Assembly (NCBI GenBank): GCA_021738045.1
Contig: JAIPCU010000003.1
Span: 1-52,391, forward strand
Length of the DNA stretch: 52,391 nt
DNA from: Candidatus Methylopumilus sp.
Lineage (GTDB): Bacteria; Pseudomonadota; Gammaproteobacteria; Burkholderiales; Burkholderiaceae_B
Direction: 5' to 3'
The notes under the pieces were generated by a model. That model saw only the letters and a list, made by a program, of their open reading frames with translations, was not told the DNA's origin and ran no database searches. The translations under genes and the position numbers were made by a program. Of the stretch, positions 43,166 through 52,391 are shown one piece after another (the first letter of the stretch is position 1; the number at the start of each line of letters is the position of its first letter).

Positions 43166-44986
43166 TTACGCGTCAGAGCGCGACATCCGCTTGCGCTCGT
43201 TCTCTGTGAGATAACGCTTGCGAATCCGAATGCTCTTTGGTGTCACTTCAACCAACTCATCATCGCTGATGAACTCGACTGCGTATTCAAGCGTGCAATC
43301 GACCGGGGTGACTAAGCGCACGGCCTCGTCGGTACCGGATGAGCGAACGTTCGTGAGCTGTTTGCCGCGAATCGGGTTCACCACCAAATCGTTGTCGCGG
43401 CTATGAATGCCGATCACCATGCCTTCGTAGACTGGGTCGTTGTGCGACACAAACATACGACCACGATCTTGAAGTTTCCAGATCGAATAGGCCACTGCCT
43501 CGCCATCGTACTGGCTGATCAACACGCCGTTATGACGCTCTCCGAGCAATCCATCTTTGACTGGGCCGTAGGCATCAAAGGTGTGACTCATCAAGCCATT
43601 ACCGCGCGTCATCGTCATGAACTCGCCCTGAAATCCAATCAAGCCGCGTGCTGGTACGCGATACTCAAGGCGCGTGCGCCCTTTACCATCGCTGACCATA
43701 TCTAACAGTTCGGCTTTACGACGACCGAGCTCTTCCATCACGACGCCTTGGGTATTGTCTTCAAGGTCGATCGTCAGGTTTTCATAGGGCTCTGTCTTGA
43801 CGCCGTCTTCTTCATGAAACACCACGCGTGGTCGCGAAACCGCCATTTCATAGCCTTCGCGGCGCATCGTTTCAATCAAAATCGTCAGATGCAACTCACC
43901 GCGGCCAGACACCTCAAACACGGTGTCATCGTCAGTTTCTTTGAAACGCAACGCCATGTTGGATTTAATCTCGCGCTCAAGACGCTCGCGCAGCTGACGG
44001 CTCGTAACAAACTTGCCTTCACGACCAGCCAAGGGGCTGGTGTTAACCATAAAGTTCATGGTGAGTGTAGGCTCGTCGATTTTCAACAGAGGCAAGCCGA
44101 CTGGGCTGTCTGGTGAACAAAGCGTCGTGCCGATCGCAATATCTTCGATACCGTTCATCAACACGATATCGCCTGCAATCGCGCTGTCTACGATCTCGCG
44201 CTCAAGGCCCTTAAACTTCAGCACTTGATTGACACGGCCCTTAAAAGGCACGCCATCGGGCCCGTTAAGGCAAACCACTTCCATACCCGTTTTAATGCGA
44301 CCTTGCCGAATACGCCCGATACCGATTTTGCCCACATAGGTGCTGTAATCGATTGACGAGATTTGAAACTGCAACGGCGCTTCTGGATCATCGTCGCGCA
44401 TGGGTACGTATTTCAAGACGGCATCAAACAAGGGGCGCATATCACCCTCGCGCACATCGGGGCTCATGCCTGAAAAACCATTCAAGCCAGAGGCATACAC
44501 CACCGGAAAATCCAACTGCTCTTCGGTCGCGCCCAATTTATCAAACAGCTCGAAGGTCGCGTTGATCACGTAATCAATCCGCGCGCCTGGACGATCGACT
44601 TTATTGACAACGACGATGGGCTTTAAGCCTAAGGCCAACGCTTTTTTGGTCACAAAGCGTGTCTGCGGCATTGGGCCCTCAACTGCGTCAACCAACAGCA
44701 ACACACCGTCTACCATTGAGAGTACGCGCTCAACCTCGCCACCAAAGTCAGCATGCCCGGGGGTGTCGACAATATTGATGTGTGTACCGTCGTATTCAAC
44801 CGCACAGTTCTTTGAAAGAATCGTGATGCCACGTTCTTTTTCAAGATCGTTTGAATCCATGACACGTTCGGTCATTTTTTCGTTTGAGCGAAAAGTGCCC
44901 GATTGACGCAGAAGTTGGTCAACCAATGTTGTTTTGCCGTGGTCAACGTGGGCGATGATGGCAACGTTACGCAATGCGCGTGACAT
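43166..44986 (-). CDS. typA: Ribosome-associated GTPase TypA/BipA
   Basis: Translational GTPase of the EF-G family needed for ribosome assembly and stress growth. 606 aa, standard. [20 protein letters not shown] (G1), [10 protein letters not shown] (G2), [16 protein letters not shown] (G3), [15 protein letters not shown] (G4) and the C-terminal [19 protein letters not shown] block. ATG has AAAGGA 5 nt upstream. Last gene of the rimP-nusA-infB-rbfA-truB-typA series, 9 bp after truB. Confidence 0.97.
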   Translation of the reverse strand: MSRALRNVAIIAHVDHGKTTLVDQLLRQSGTFRSNEKMTERVMDSNDLEKERGITILSKNCAVEYDGTHINIVDTPGHADFGGEVERVLSMVDGVLLLVDAVEGPMPQTRFVTKKALALGLKPIVVVNKVDRPGARIDYVINATFELFDKLGATEEQLDFPVVYASGLNGFSGMSPDVREGDMRPLFDAVLKYVPMRDDDPEAPLQFQISSIDYSTYVGKIGIGRIRQGRIKTGMEVVCLNGPDGVPFKGRVNQVLKFKGLEREIVDSAIAGDIVLMNGIEDIAIGTTLCSPDSPVGLPLLKIDEPTLTMNFMVNTSPLAGREGKFVTSRQLRERLEREIKSNMALRFKETDDDTVFEVSGRGELHLTILIETMRREGYEMAVSRPRVVFHEEDGVKTEPYENLTIDLEDNTQGVVMEELGRRKAELLDMVSDGKGRTRLEYRVPARGLIGFQGEFMTMTRGNGLMSHTFDAYGPVKDGLLGERHNGVLISQYDGEAVAYSIWKLQDRGRMFVSHNDPVYEGMVIGIHSRDNDLVVNPIRGKQLTNVRSSGTDEAVRLVTPVDCTLEYAVEFISDDELVEVTPKSIRIRKRYLTENERKRMSRSDA

Positions 44987-44995
44987 ACAAATCCT

Positions 44996-45811
44996 TTAAT
45001 GAGCCTGCACAGGCTCAATGCCTGCCGGTAATTCGTGAATAGAACCGGGTGTAATCACACTCGGCGAAACTGCGGTTTTTGCTGCCGGAACAAGCCCAGC
45101 AGGTAAATCACTCATGGCAATGAGATGCGACTCAGGGTCGGTCATTGTTTGTAGCGTTTCAAGCTCTACGGCACCTTCAAGTAAAAACGGGCCAACCTGC
45201 GTGCGTCGTAATGCTGACAAGTGCCCATAACAGCCCAAAGCACGACCAATATCTAGTGCAAGCGTTCGGATGTAAGTGCCTTTTGTACAGTGCACCTGAA
45301 CTTGCGCCGACAACGGTGAAAATGCTAGCAGATCAATGTTACGAATCGTAATTTCACGCGGTTCGCGCTCAAGCACGATGCCCTGGCGCGCATATTCATA
45401 TAGAGGTTTACCGTCGCGTTTAAGCGCAGAGATCATCGGCGGGATTTGCATTTGTGTACCCAGAAACGTCTGCAAGACTGCTTCTAGAGCCTCTAAGGTG
45501 ATCCCAGCAAAGCCCTCGGCCGCTTGGTTCACCACCACCCCGGTTAAATCACCCGAGTCGGTCTCTTGACCAAACGCGATCGTTGCTAAGTAACCTTTAT
45601 CGGCGCTTAACATCGCGCCAGAAATCTTGGTCGCACGACCCATGCAGCACACCAACAAACCTGTCGCAAATGGGTCAAGAGTGCCCGTATGCCCGGCCTT
45701 CTGGGCGTCGAGCGCCCGTTTGGCGCCCTGCAAGGCGTGATTACTAGACAAACCCACTGGCTTATCTAGCAACAAGACTCCATCGAGCACACGCCCGTGT
45801 CGTTTAGCCAT
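44996..45811 (-). CDS. truB: tRNA pseudouridine-55 synthase TruB
   Basis: Makes pseudouridine 55 in the T-loop of tRNAs. 271 aa from ATG 45811, preceded by GGAA at 8 nt; 31 upstream in-frame codons overlap rbfA and are not used. HGRVLDGVLLLDKPVGLSSN, catalytic GHTGTLDPFATGLL (Asp), LQTFLGTQMQIPPMISALKR and CTKGTYIRTLALDIG. The C-terminal region is rather short, ending in an Ala/Pro/Glu stretch. Confidence 0.95.
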   Translation of the reverse strand: MAKRHGRVLDGVLLLDKPVGLSSNHALQGAKRALDAQKAGHTGTLDPFATGLLVCCMGRATKISGAMLSADKGYLATIAFGQETDSGDLTGVVVNQAAEGFAGITLEALEAVLQTFLGTQMQIPPMISALKRDGKPLYEYARQGIVLEREPREITIRNIDLLAFSPLSAQVQVHCTKGTYIRTLALDIGRALGCYGHLSALRRTQVGPFLLEGAVELETLQTMTDPESHLIAMSDLPAGLVPAAKTAVSPSVITPGSIHELPAGIEPVQAH

Positions 45812-45839
45812 CGTCAGATTCCAAAATGAGACGATAGCC

Positions 45840-46241
45840 TTACGGCTTGTCTTCAGGCTCGTCAGGGACACCCGCATACTGACCTGGCATATTTGCCAGA
45901 TCAATCAGAGCTGACATCGCAATGCCACGCTTGAGCTGAGGGTCATGAAAAAATCGCAAATTCGGAACCGTATGAATATGCAGCAGCTTGTATAACTGAG
46001 AATAAAACCAACCTGCCTTTTCATTTAAGAGCTTGGCAGCCACTTCGGGCTCGGCACCTAGCACTGTGAAATAGACTTTTGCGTGAGCGTAATCCGCTGT
46101 CAACTCAATGCCAGACAACGTGATCAAACCCGCGCGACTCATATCGATTTCGCGTTGAATAATAATGGCCAGATCTTTTTGAATCTGATCAGCGAGGCGT
46201 AAATTACGACCCGGCGCGGTTTTCTGTTTATGACGTGTCAT
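45840..46241 (-). CDS. rbfA: 30S ribosome-binding factor RbfA
   Basis: Late-stage 30S maturation factor (16S 5' end), cold-shock linked in E. coli. 133 aa. [52 protein letters not shown] match the single KH-like domain. Starts 8 bp after infB and ends 28 bp before truB; weak ribosome site suggests coupling to infB. Confidence 0.95.
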   Translation of the reverse strand: MTRHKQKTAPGRNLRLADQIQKDLAIIIQREIDMSRAGLITLSGIELTADYAHAKVYFTVLGAEPEVAAKLLNEKAGWFYSQLYKLLHIHTVPNLRFFHDPQLKRGIAMSALIDLANMPGQYAGVPDEPEDKP

Positions 46242-46249
46242 TCAGGCAA

Positions 46250-49200
46250 TCAAAGTGAACGGGCCACTTCTCTGATTTCAAAGATCTCAAGCTGGTCGCC
46301 GACCTGGAGGTCGTTGTTGCCACGCAAGGTGATCCCGCAATCAAAGCCAGACTTCACTTCTTTGGCATCGTCTTTGAATCGACGTAAAGAATCAAGCCAG
46401 CCTGTCCAATGCACCACGTTATTACGTAACAAACGCACTTGCGAATCGCGACGCACCACGCCATCGACCACCATACAACCAGCGACCGTACCAATACGAG
46501 AGATCGTGTATACCTCACGAATATCGACCAAGCCAATAATTTCTTCGCGTTTTTCTGGCGCAAGCATGCCCGACATCGCTGCCTTGATCTCGTCGACCGC
46601 GTCATAAATGATGTTGTAGTAACGAATGTCAACGCCATTCGATTCAGCTAGCTTTTTAGTACTTGCATCGGCGCGTACGTTAAAGCCAATCAACACAGCG
46701 CCCGAGGCAATCGCCAGGTTCACGTCACTCTCAGAGATGCTACCCACCGCGGCATGAACCACTTGAACACGCACTTCATCGGTAGAGAGTTTGACCAGCG
46801 ACGTGACGAGGGCTTCTTGCGAACCTTGTACATCGGTCTTGACGATAAGTGACAGATTCTGTGAACCCTCGGTCGCGTTGTCAAACATAGACTCGAGCTT
46901 AGCGGCTTGCTGACGCGCCAGTTTGACGTCACGAAACTTACCCTGACGAAACAGTGCGATCTCACGGGCGCGACGCTCGTCGGCCAACGTCATGAGCTCG
47001 TCACCCGCAACAGGCACCTCTGTGAGGCCTTGAATCTCAACTGGCATCGAAGGGCCTGCCGATTGGATGGGTTTACCATTCTCGTCAAGCATGGCACGCA
47101 CGCGGCCGTAGCTTGAGCCTGCCAACACCACATCACCACGACGCAGGGTGCCACTTTGAACCAGAATCGTTGCAACCGGGCCGCGACCTTTATCAAGACG
47201 CGCTTCAATGACAAGCCCTTTTGCGGGCGCCTCAATTGCGGCTTTCAACTCAAGCACTTCGGCCTGCAACAACACGTTTTCTAACAAATCGTCAATACCT
47301 TGCCCAGTTTTAGCGGACACAGAAATGAAGGGCACATCGCCGCCATATTCTTCAGGTACGACTTGCTCAACGACGAGCTCTTGCTTGACACGCTCGGCAT
47401 TGGCTTCGGGTTTGTCAATTTTATTGACTGCCACCACCAACGGCACACCTGCTGCCTTGGCGTGATGAATCGCTTCTTTCGTTTGTGGCATGACACCATC
47501 ATCGGCAGCAACCACTAAAATCACAATATCAGTTGCCTTCGCACCACGAGCACGCATCGCAGTAAACGCTTCATGGCCTGGAGTATCCAAGAACGTCACC
47601 ATGCCGCGCTCAGTTTGCACGTGATAGGCGCCAATGTGTTGCGTAATACCACCGGCCTCACCAGAGGCGACTTTGGCACGACGAATGTAATCGAGCAGAG
47701 ATGTTTTACCGTGGTCGACGTGACCCATGACGGTTACGACAGGCGCACGAGGAGAGAGGACCACATCAGTGTGTGGAGCATCTTTATCAAGGAACGCCTC
47801 GGGATCATCTAATTTGGCAGCAATTGCGTTGTGACCAAGCTCTTGCACCACGATCATGGCGGTTTCTTGATCAAGCACTTGGTTAATCGTCACCATCTGA
47901 CCAAGCTGCATTAGGTGCTTAATGACCTCGCCGGCTTTAACAGACATCTTGTGCGCCAGATCGGCCACGCTAATCGTTTCGGGCACGTGAATTTCGCGCG
48001 CAATGAATTCAATTGGTGCTGGTTCGCGTTGCTCTTGAGTCTGGTTATTTGAACCACGACCACCTTTTTTACCGCCCGACTTACTTTTACCGCCAGCACG
48101 CCACCCGTCACGGCCCGGTGCTGCTGGGGCATCACGTTTTTCGGCGGGTTTCTTGCGCGAGGCGTCATCTGACCAGGTCGAGGCAATTTGCCCAGATTTC
48201 AAAACTTTTTTGCCAGCAGCGTCGGTGCCTTCTTTTTTCGCCGCTTTGGCAGGCGCGCCGGCAGGCTTGTGCAAGGTGCCTGATAAGGCAGCTGCAGCTG
48301 CAGCCGCATCAGGTTCTGGTGGCTTGACGACTTTGCGCGGCCGATTCAGCATCTCGCGCAAGGCGGCTGCTTCGGCTTCTGAGGCGCGACGGGCTTCGTC
48401 ACGCACAGCGCCCTCTACGGCCACATGCGCGGGTGCGACTGCACGACCACGCATAGGCCTAAATACCTTAGGCGAAGTGGTGTCTGCTGGCGCCTGAACA
48501 CCAGTGTTCGCGTTGTCGGCAGGGGCATCAGGCGTCTGTGCAAGTGCGTCAACCGCAGGAGAAGCCGCCTCGGGTGAGGCAGCAACTAAAGCTGTCGGCT
48601 CAACATCAGGCGTAGTCACGGGCTCAACTGGCACAGCCACTGCGACAGGAGGAGTCGCCTGAGCGCCCACGTCCGATGCTATTTCGGCGGCAGGCTCTGG
48701 TTGCGCCTGCACCTCAGAGGTGGCAGGAACAGGGGTCTCAGCCGCTTGTGGCTGCGAAGGTGTAATGACTTGGCCCTCATCAGCTGAAGCTGACACGGCA
48801 TCGGGCACTGGCACTTCAGGCGCTTGGGCTTCAGGAGCTTGGACTTCAGCGCTTGACTGTGACTCTAACTGCTCGGTCGGTGCTGCCACAGCATCGGCTG
48901 TTACCGGCATGTCACTTGCTGCGGGTGCAGAAACCGGAGTTGCAACCTCTGCGCCTTCGGCGACGGGGGCTTCGCCAATCTCAGCGGCGTCACGTTTGAC
49001 GAAGGTACGTTTTTTACGAACCTCAACTTGAATCGTGCGCGAGCGACCAGCCCCGTCGGCCTGACGAATCTCAGACGTCTTGCGACGGGTTAACGTGATC
49101 TTGGTGCCTTCAGTTGCGCCGTGCGACCGACGCAAGGATTCGAGCAATTTGGCCTTGTCGCTTTCAGTGACACTGGCATCCACCGAAGTTAGGTTCACAC

Positions 49201-49282
49201 CTGCTTCACGCAGTTGTTCTAACAACACGTTGGATGGCATTTTCAGTTCAATGGCGAACTGGGCGACTGTGATACTCGACAT
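46250..49282 (-). CDS. infB: Translation initiation factor IF-2
   Basis: GTPase placing initiator tRNA on the 30S subunit. 1010 aa. N-terminal IF2-N ([33 protein letters not shown]), a ~330-residue Ala/Pro/Glu-rich variable region, a second IF2-N ([20 protein letters not shown]), the G domain ([41 protein letters not shown]) and the C-terminal domains to [23 protein letters not shown] lies just before the ATG. An 81-bp gap separates it from nusA. Confidence 0.97.
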   Translation of the reverse strand: MSSITVAQFAIELKMPSNVLLEQLREAGVNLTSVDASVTESDKAKLLESLRRSHGATEGTKITLTRRKTSEIRQADGAGRSRTIQVEVRKKRTFVKRDAAEIGEAPVAEGAEVATPVSAPAASDMPVTADAVAAPTEQLESQSSAEVQAPEAQAPEVPVPDAVSASADEGQVITPSQPQAAETPVPATSEVQAQPEPAAEIASDVGAQATPPVAVAVPVEPVTTPDVEPTALVAASPEAASPAVDALAQTPDAPADNANTGVQAPADTTSPKVFRPMRGRAVAPAHVAVEGAVRDEARRASEAEAAALREMLNRPRKVVKPPEPDAAAAAAALSGTLHKPAGAPAKAAKKEGTDAAGKKVLKSGQIASTWSDDASRKKPAEKRDAPAAPGRDGWRAGGKSKSGGKKGGRGSNNQTQEQREPAPIEFIAREIHVPETISVADLAHKMSVKAGEVIKHLMQLGQMVTINQVLDQETAMIVVQELGHNAIAAKLDDPEAFLDKDAPHTDVVLSPRAPVVTVMGHVDHGKTSLLDYIRRAKVASGEAGGITQHIGAYHVQTERGMVTFLDTPGHEAFTAMRARGAKATDIVILVVAADDGVMPQTKEAIHHAKAAGVPLVVAVNKIDKPEANAERVKQELVVEQVVPEEYGGDVPFISVSAKTGQGIDDLLENVLLQAEVLELKAAIEAPAKGLVIEARLDKGRGPVATILVQSGTLRRGDVVLAGSSYGRVRAMLDENGKPIQSAGPSMPVEIQGLTEVPVAGDELMTLADERRAREIALFRQGKFRDVKLARQQAAKLESMFDNATEGSQNLSLIVKTDVQGSQEALVTSLVKLSTDEVRVQVVHAAVGSISESDVNLAIASGAVLIGFNVRADASTKKLAESNGVDIRYYNIIYDAVDEIKAAMSGMLAPEKREEIIGLVDIREVYTISRIGTVAGCMVVDGVVRRDSQVRLLRNNVVHWTGWLDSLRRFKDDAKEVKSGFDCGITLRGNNDLQVGDQLEIFEIREVARSL

Positions 49283-49363
49283 TAGGCTCTCTCTTACCTT
49301 TTTACAGCGTTACAACTTCAAGCGAAGACAGCAACTAACAATAACTGCTCTTCATACCAACTA

Positions 49364-50845
49364 CTATGACTGCTCGTCAAACCAATGCGCGCGTGCGGCC
49401 ATAATGAACTGGCTAGAGGTCGCCTCATCGAGTCCGGCCATCTCGACGAGTTCGTCGGTTGCAAGTTCAGCAAGCTCATCGCGCGTATTGATGCCGCCTG
49501 CAGCAAGTTTGCTTAACAGTTCAGGCGACATGCCTTCGAGCGTCACCAAATCTTGCGCGGTTTCGACACGCTCTTCTTGCGCGATCGCTTCGGTCAACAA
49601 AGCGTTACGTGCCCGCGTACGCAAGGCTTGAATCGTGTCTTCATCAAACGATTCAATCTCAAGCAACTCTTGCATGGGCACATACGCGATTTCTTCTAGC
49701 CCGGTAAAACCTTCATCGATCAGAATATCGGCAACTTCTTCGTCGACATCTAAACGGCTCATGAACGTAGAACGCAACTGAGCGCGCTCTTGTTCTTGAC
49801 GATTTTGACTTTCTTCGGGAGTCATGATGTTGATCTGCCAGCCCGTCAACTCAGAGGCAAGGCGAACGTTTTGCCCTTTCGAGCCAATTGCTTTTGGAAG
49901 GTTCTCTTCGTCCACAACAACATCCATGGCATGACGATCTTCGTCAACCACGATCGATTCGACGTTAGCCGGCGCCAAAGCACCGATCACGAACTCAGCC
50001 GGATCTTCAGACCATAAGACGATATCAACTTGCTCGCCACCGAGTTCGTTACGAACGGCAGTCACGCGTGAACCGCGCATACCGACGCAAGTACCGATTG
50101 GATCAATACGCTTGTCGTATGCCACAACCGCAATTTTGGCGCGAACACCCGGATCGCGAGCCGCACCTTTAATTTCGAGCAAACCTTGTTCGATTTCAGG
50201 GACTTCGTTTTCGAAGAGTTGGCGGATGAAGTCAGGCGCGCTGCGCGACAAAATCACCTGCTGTCCACGTGCCGTACGATCAACTTTCAACACCCAGGCC
50301 CGAACCCGATCACCCACCCGAAGGTTTTCTTTGGGAATCATTTCGCTGCGTGGCATGCGCGCTTCGATTTTGCCGGTTTCGACGATCAGATCGCCCTTAT
50401 CCATGCGTTTGATCGAGCCTGAAATAATTGTTTCGCCGCGGTCGAGAAAATCATCCAAGATTTGCTCGCGCTCGGCATCGCGAATACGTTGCAGGATGGC
50501 CTGCTTTGCAGCCTGCGCACCAATGCGCCCAAACTCAAGGGGCTCAAGCGCTTCTTCGATGTATTCACCGACTTCGATATCAGCAACGACCTCTTGAGCA
50601 TCAGACAGCATCTCTTGCTGATCGGGCTCTTGGAGACCTGCTTCATCAGGCACGACGAGCCAACGCCGGTACCCTTCGTGATCACCCGAGGTTCGATCAA
50701 CTGACACGCGGATATCAGCGTCTTCTTTGAAGCGCTTTTTCATGGCAGAAGCCAGCGCACCCTCGAGAGCGTCAAACACCACATCACGTGGCACGTTTTT
50801 TTCACGCGCCAATGCATCTACCAACAGAAGAATTTCGCGACTCAT
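49364..50845 (-). CDS. nusA: Transcription termination/antitermination factor NusA
   Basis: RNA polymerase factor for pausing, termination and antitermination. 493 aa, with N-terminal domain ([20 protein letters not shown]), S1 domain ([20 protein letters not shown]), two KH domains ([40 protein letters not shown]) and two C-terminal acidic AR-type repeats as in E. coli. The start overlaps the rimP stop by 4 bp. In E. coli NusA represses its own operon; the leader terminator upstream of rimP may serve that purpose here. Confidence 0.97.
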   Translation of the reverse strand: MSREILLLVDALAREKNVPRDVVFDALEGALASAMKKRFKEDADIRVSVDRTSGDHEGYRRWLVVPDEAGLQEPDQQEMLSDAQEVVADIEVGEYIEEALEPLEFGRIGAQAAKQAILQRIRDAEREQILDDFLDRGETIISGSIKRMDKGDLIVETGKIEARMPRSEMIPKENLRVGDRVRAWVLKVDRTARGQQVILSRSAPDFIRQLFENEVPEIEQGLLEIKGAARDPGVRAKIAVVAYDKRIDPIGTCVGMRGSRVTAVRNELGGEQVDIVLWSEDPAEFVIGALAPANVESIVVDEDRHAMDVVVDEENLPKAIGSKGQNVRLASELTGWQINIMTPEESQNRQEQERAQLRSTFMSRLDVDEEVADILIDEGFTGLEEIAYVPMQELLEIESFDEDTIQALRTRARNALLTEAIAQEERVETAQDLVTLEGMSPELLSKLAAGGINTRDELAELATDELVEMAGLDEATSSQFIMAARAHWFDEQS

Positions 50846-51339
50846 CGCTTTTTGCCCTTGAAATCCAGAACTGGTTCTAACTTGGCGCGCTCAACATCAG
50901 AAAACATGAACGTGACACGTCGAACTTCGCCCTTTTTTGCCTCAAACTCGATACCGAAGTGTTTAACCACCCCAACGGAACCTACTGCCTCAGTTACCAC
51001 TTCAGCGGCAACTAACACACCCAAAAAAACTTTTTGCCCTTCAACCGCCTGCCTGAGCTTGACCTCGACACGTTCACCAAGAAAGCGCTCAAAATCAGCT
51101 TCTGTCTTTAACGGCCTGTCTACGCCTGGAGAGCCAACTTCAAGTCTGCGGTAGTCGATATTCTCGACTTCGTATACCCGCGACAGTTGGCGTGAAACTT
51201 GCTCACAGTCTTCAACACGTACACCGTCAGGCCGATCAATCGTGACGCGCAACAAACCAAGCGCTGCCCTTTCGACATCGACGAGTTCGATATCCATTGA
51301 GGCTAGAGACTGCTGCGTAAGAGTAAAGAGATCAGCCAT
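50842..51339 (-). CDS. rimP: Ribosome maturation factor RimP
   Basis: 30S assembly factor. 165 aa from ATG 51339; eight earlier in-frame codons run into the terminator and are not used. [59 protein letters not shown] and [10 protein letters not shown] are the family blocks. No clear ribosome site, because the terminator stem and T-run are immediately upstream. First gene of the operon. Confidence 0.95.
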   Translation of the reverse strand: MADLFTLTQQSLASMDIELVDVERAALGLLRVTIDRPDGVRVEDCEQVSRQLSRVYEVENIDYRRLEVGSPGVDRPLKTEADFERFLGERVEVKLRQAVEGQKVFLGVLVAAEVVTEAVGSVGVVKHFGIEFEAKKGEVRRVTFMFSDVERAKLEPVLDFKGKKR

Positions 51340-51343
51340 ACAT

Positions 51344-51374
51344 TCAAAAAAAATGGGCTGCAAAACAGCCCATT
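51344..51374 (-). terminator. Intrinsic terminator directly upstream of rimP (possible attenuator)
   Basis: Reverse strand: perfect 9-bp stem AATGGGCTG / CAGCCCATT (51366-51374 with 51352-51360), 5-nt loop, followed by a run of T over 51346-51353. Its end is only about 5-7 nt before the rimP ATG. It could end transcripts of the upstream RluB gene, but it also lies downstream of the promoter at 51538-51566, so it sits in the leader of the nusA operon. Confidence 0.88.
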
Positions 51375-51537
51375 AACAACATTTGCCCTGCACCTTGCGG
51401 CTAACGACTCGCTGACATTGACCCAGTGACAAAATGACTTTGACGCACTTCACGCAAGCCTTGCACACAAACCACCGGATAACGCCACAGCCTTAGCAGA
51501 ACACCGCCAAGCGCAAAACCACTTATATTAGCCCTGC

Positions 51538-51566
51538 ATTCTAGCATGAATTTGGAAAAATGTCTT
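51538..51566 (-). promoter_or_regulatory. Candidate promoter of the rimP-nusA-infB operon
   Basis: Reverse strand: -35 AAGACA (51561-51566), 17-bp spacer, -10 TAGAAT (51538-51543). The implied leader is about 190 nt and contains no tRNA gene (E. coli has metY there). It ends in the terminator at 51344-51374. The rest of 51375-51620 shows no gene. Confidence 0.5.
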
Positions 51567-51620
51567 GCTATACCAACGATTTACGCAAGAATGAGGGCTC
51601 AGCCGTGACTCGAGGGTGGC

Positions 51621-52391
51621 TTAGCGGTCGCCTCGCGAAGACTTTGTAAAGCCCAAACGTGACTCGTGCGCTGCCGCACCTTTGGGCTGCCAATCATCCC
51701 CCCGAGGCGCTGAGCGTGGCTTGCCTGAACTGTTGGCATTGCCGTTGCCGGCACCACCCTGAGGGCGACCACCACCCGGCTTGCCAGGCCCACGGCCGCG
51801 CGGTGGTGCACCGGTACGCCCCCCTGGCGCGCCCGGAGCGCCAGCCGGACCGCCAGGCGTACGCGCGCGACGCGGAGCACCTTCTGGTCGCATACCAGCT
51901 TGCCCGTTCGGGTCAAAGCTTTGCCCCGCTGCTGGGCCTCTGGGTGGCCGTGAGTCAGGCCGCCCCTCTTGGCGCGATCTACCCGCACCGCCCTCTAGCC
52001 CAGCATCTGGGCGGGCAGGACGAGGCCCGCGCCCCGCCCCTTTACCAACACCACTCTTCGAGCCACCCGTTCGAGCGGCGCCAGCAGGGCCTCGCCCACC
52101 AGCGGCTCCGGGTTTACCGCGCCCGCCTCGAGCCGCGCCTTGACCGCCAGGATGCCCGTTTGCAAAGCCTCCGCCTACAGTCAACACCGTTGGCGCTGAC
52201 TCAGTGGGGTGAGCAAAAGCCGCTGGCTTGCCCGAACGGCCTCCTTGTATATTGCCGCGCCGCCCAACTCGGGCGCCATGGGTCCCATTTTGATCAAGAG
52301 TGCCAAAACCAGGCGGGAAAGCGCTCTCATGAGACACAGGCTGGCGCGGGGCGGGCGAGCGCCCGTCACCCGACGCGTCGTCGTCGGGCAA
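51621..52391 (-). CDS. rluB: Probable RluB (23S rRNA pseudouridine synthase), C-terminal tail only
   Basis: Partial: the gene enters from beyond the right edge. The 256 codons here are almost wholly Gly/Pro/Arg/Ala (PGGPAGAPGAPGGRTGAPPR), so no catalytic domain is visible. Assignment rests on position directly upstream of rimP, as in related Burkholderiales, and on tail motifs PPGFGTLDQNGTHG, LTVGGGFANGHPGGQG and the end HESRLGFTKSSRGDR, which recall Alcaligenaceae RluB. Tails of this type probably bind RNA and are disordered (inference). A DEAD-box helicase tail is the main alternative. The start lies outside the window. Confidence 0.6.
   Translation of the reverse strand: MPDDDASGDGRSPAPRQPVSHESAFPPGFGTLDQNGTHGARVGRRGNIQGGRSGKPAAFAHPTESAPTVLTVGGGFANGHPGGQGAARGGRGKPGAAGGRGPAGAARTGGSKSGVGKGAGRGPRPARPDAGLEGGAGRSRQEGRPDSRPPRGPAAGQSFDPNGQAGMRPEGAPRRARTPGGPAGAPGAPGGRTGAPPRGRGPGKPGGGRPQGGAGNGNANSSGKPRSAPRGDDWQPKGAAAHESRLGFTKSSRGDR

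Noticed and set aside
51781-52143. Proline/arginine-rich frame opposite the RluB tail
   Set aside because: Complement of a Gly/Pro repeat tail; no start signal, and low complexity alone creates the open frame.
1-52391. CRISPR arrays, insertion sequences, tRNA genes as integration marks
   Set aside because: No regularly spaced repeats, no transposase-like protein and no T-loop (GGTTCRANTCC) in a tRNA context were found; the T6SS borders show no clear attachment sites.

Overview
The window reads as a chromosomal segment of a betaproteobacterium, order Burkholderiales and probably family Alcaligenaceae. The lineage is inferred from protein character and from gene orders typical of that group: rluB-rimP-nusA-infB-rbfA-truB-typA, rpsF-priB-rpsR-rplI with dnaB, and Rieske gene/xseB/ispA/dxs. 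Base composition is moderate (about half G+C by eye). No rRNA, tRNA, CRISPR array or insertion sequence was seen.

Layout. (1) 1-11,200: housekeeping genes. They are the start of hom, alaC, an Mth938-like protein, a PrxQ/Bcp peroxiredoxin, a PIN-PhoH ATPase, pdxA and a D,D-endopeptidase on mixed strands, then leftward dnaB, a Bud32/InaA-like protein and the rplI-rpsR-priB-rpsF ribosomal/primosome cluster. (2) 11,300-20,500: leftward dxs-ispA-xseB (isoprenoid precursor supply), a rightward Rieske oxygenase, htpX, leftward polA and a LOG-family gene whose start overlaps that of polA. (3) 21,020-43,020: a type VI secretion system (T6SS) locus of about 22 kb, tssB-tssC-hcp-tssE-tssF-tssG, then a spike/cargo module (pentapeptide-repeat protein, DUF3540, VgrG, DUF2169-pentapeptide fusion, DUF4150 PAAR-like tip), then tssK-tssJ-tssL, one gene on the opposite strand, and tssM-tssA. 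(4) 43,166-52,391: the leftward translation operon rimP-nusA-infB-rbfA-truB-typA, with the low-complexity tail of a probable RluB upstream of it.

How the T6SS genes fit together. TssJ, TssL and TssM form the envelope complex; TssK, TssF, TssG, TssE and VgrG the baseplate; TssB and TssC the sheath; Hcp the tube; TssA the assembly cap. No tssH (ClpV ATPase), fha or kinase/phosphatase gene lies in the locus, which is bounded on both sides by housekeeping genes. The most unusual element is the reverse-strand gene at 36,481-37,368 between tssL and tssM. It encodes 13 consecutive eight-residue repeats, each with Gly at position 4, the signature of the gp5/VgrG needle beta-helix. The VgrG of this locus stops at 528 residues without such a needle. 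I propose that the needle is encoded in trans here, or that this protein is a cargo that extends the spike.

Other regulatory-looking structures: an intrinsic terminator just upstream of rimP, downstream of a good promoter; another in the leader of the Rieske gene; two inverted repeats sharing the core CATACAAATG upstream of tssB; and a terminator hairpin within 37-bp tandem repeats after phoH.
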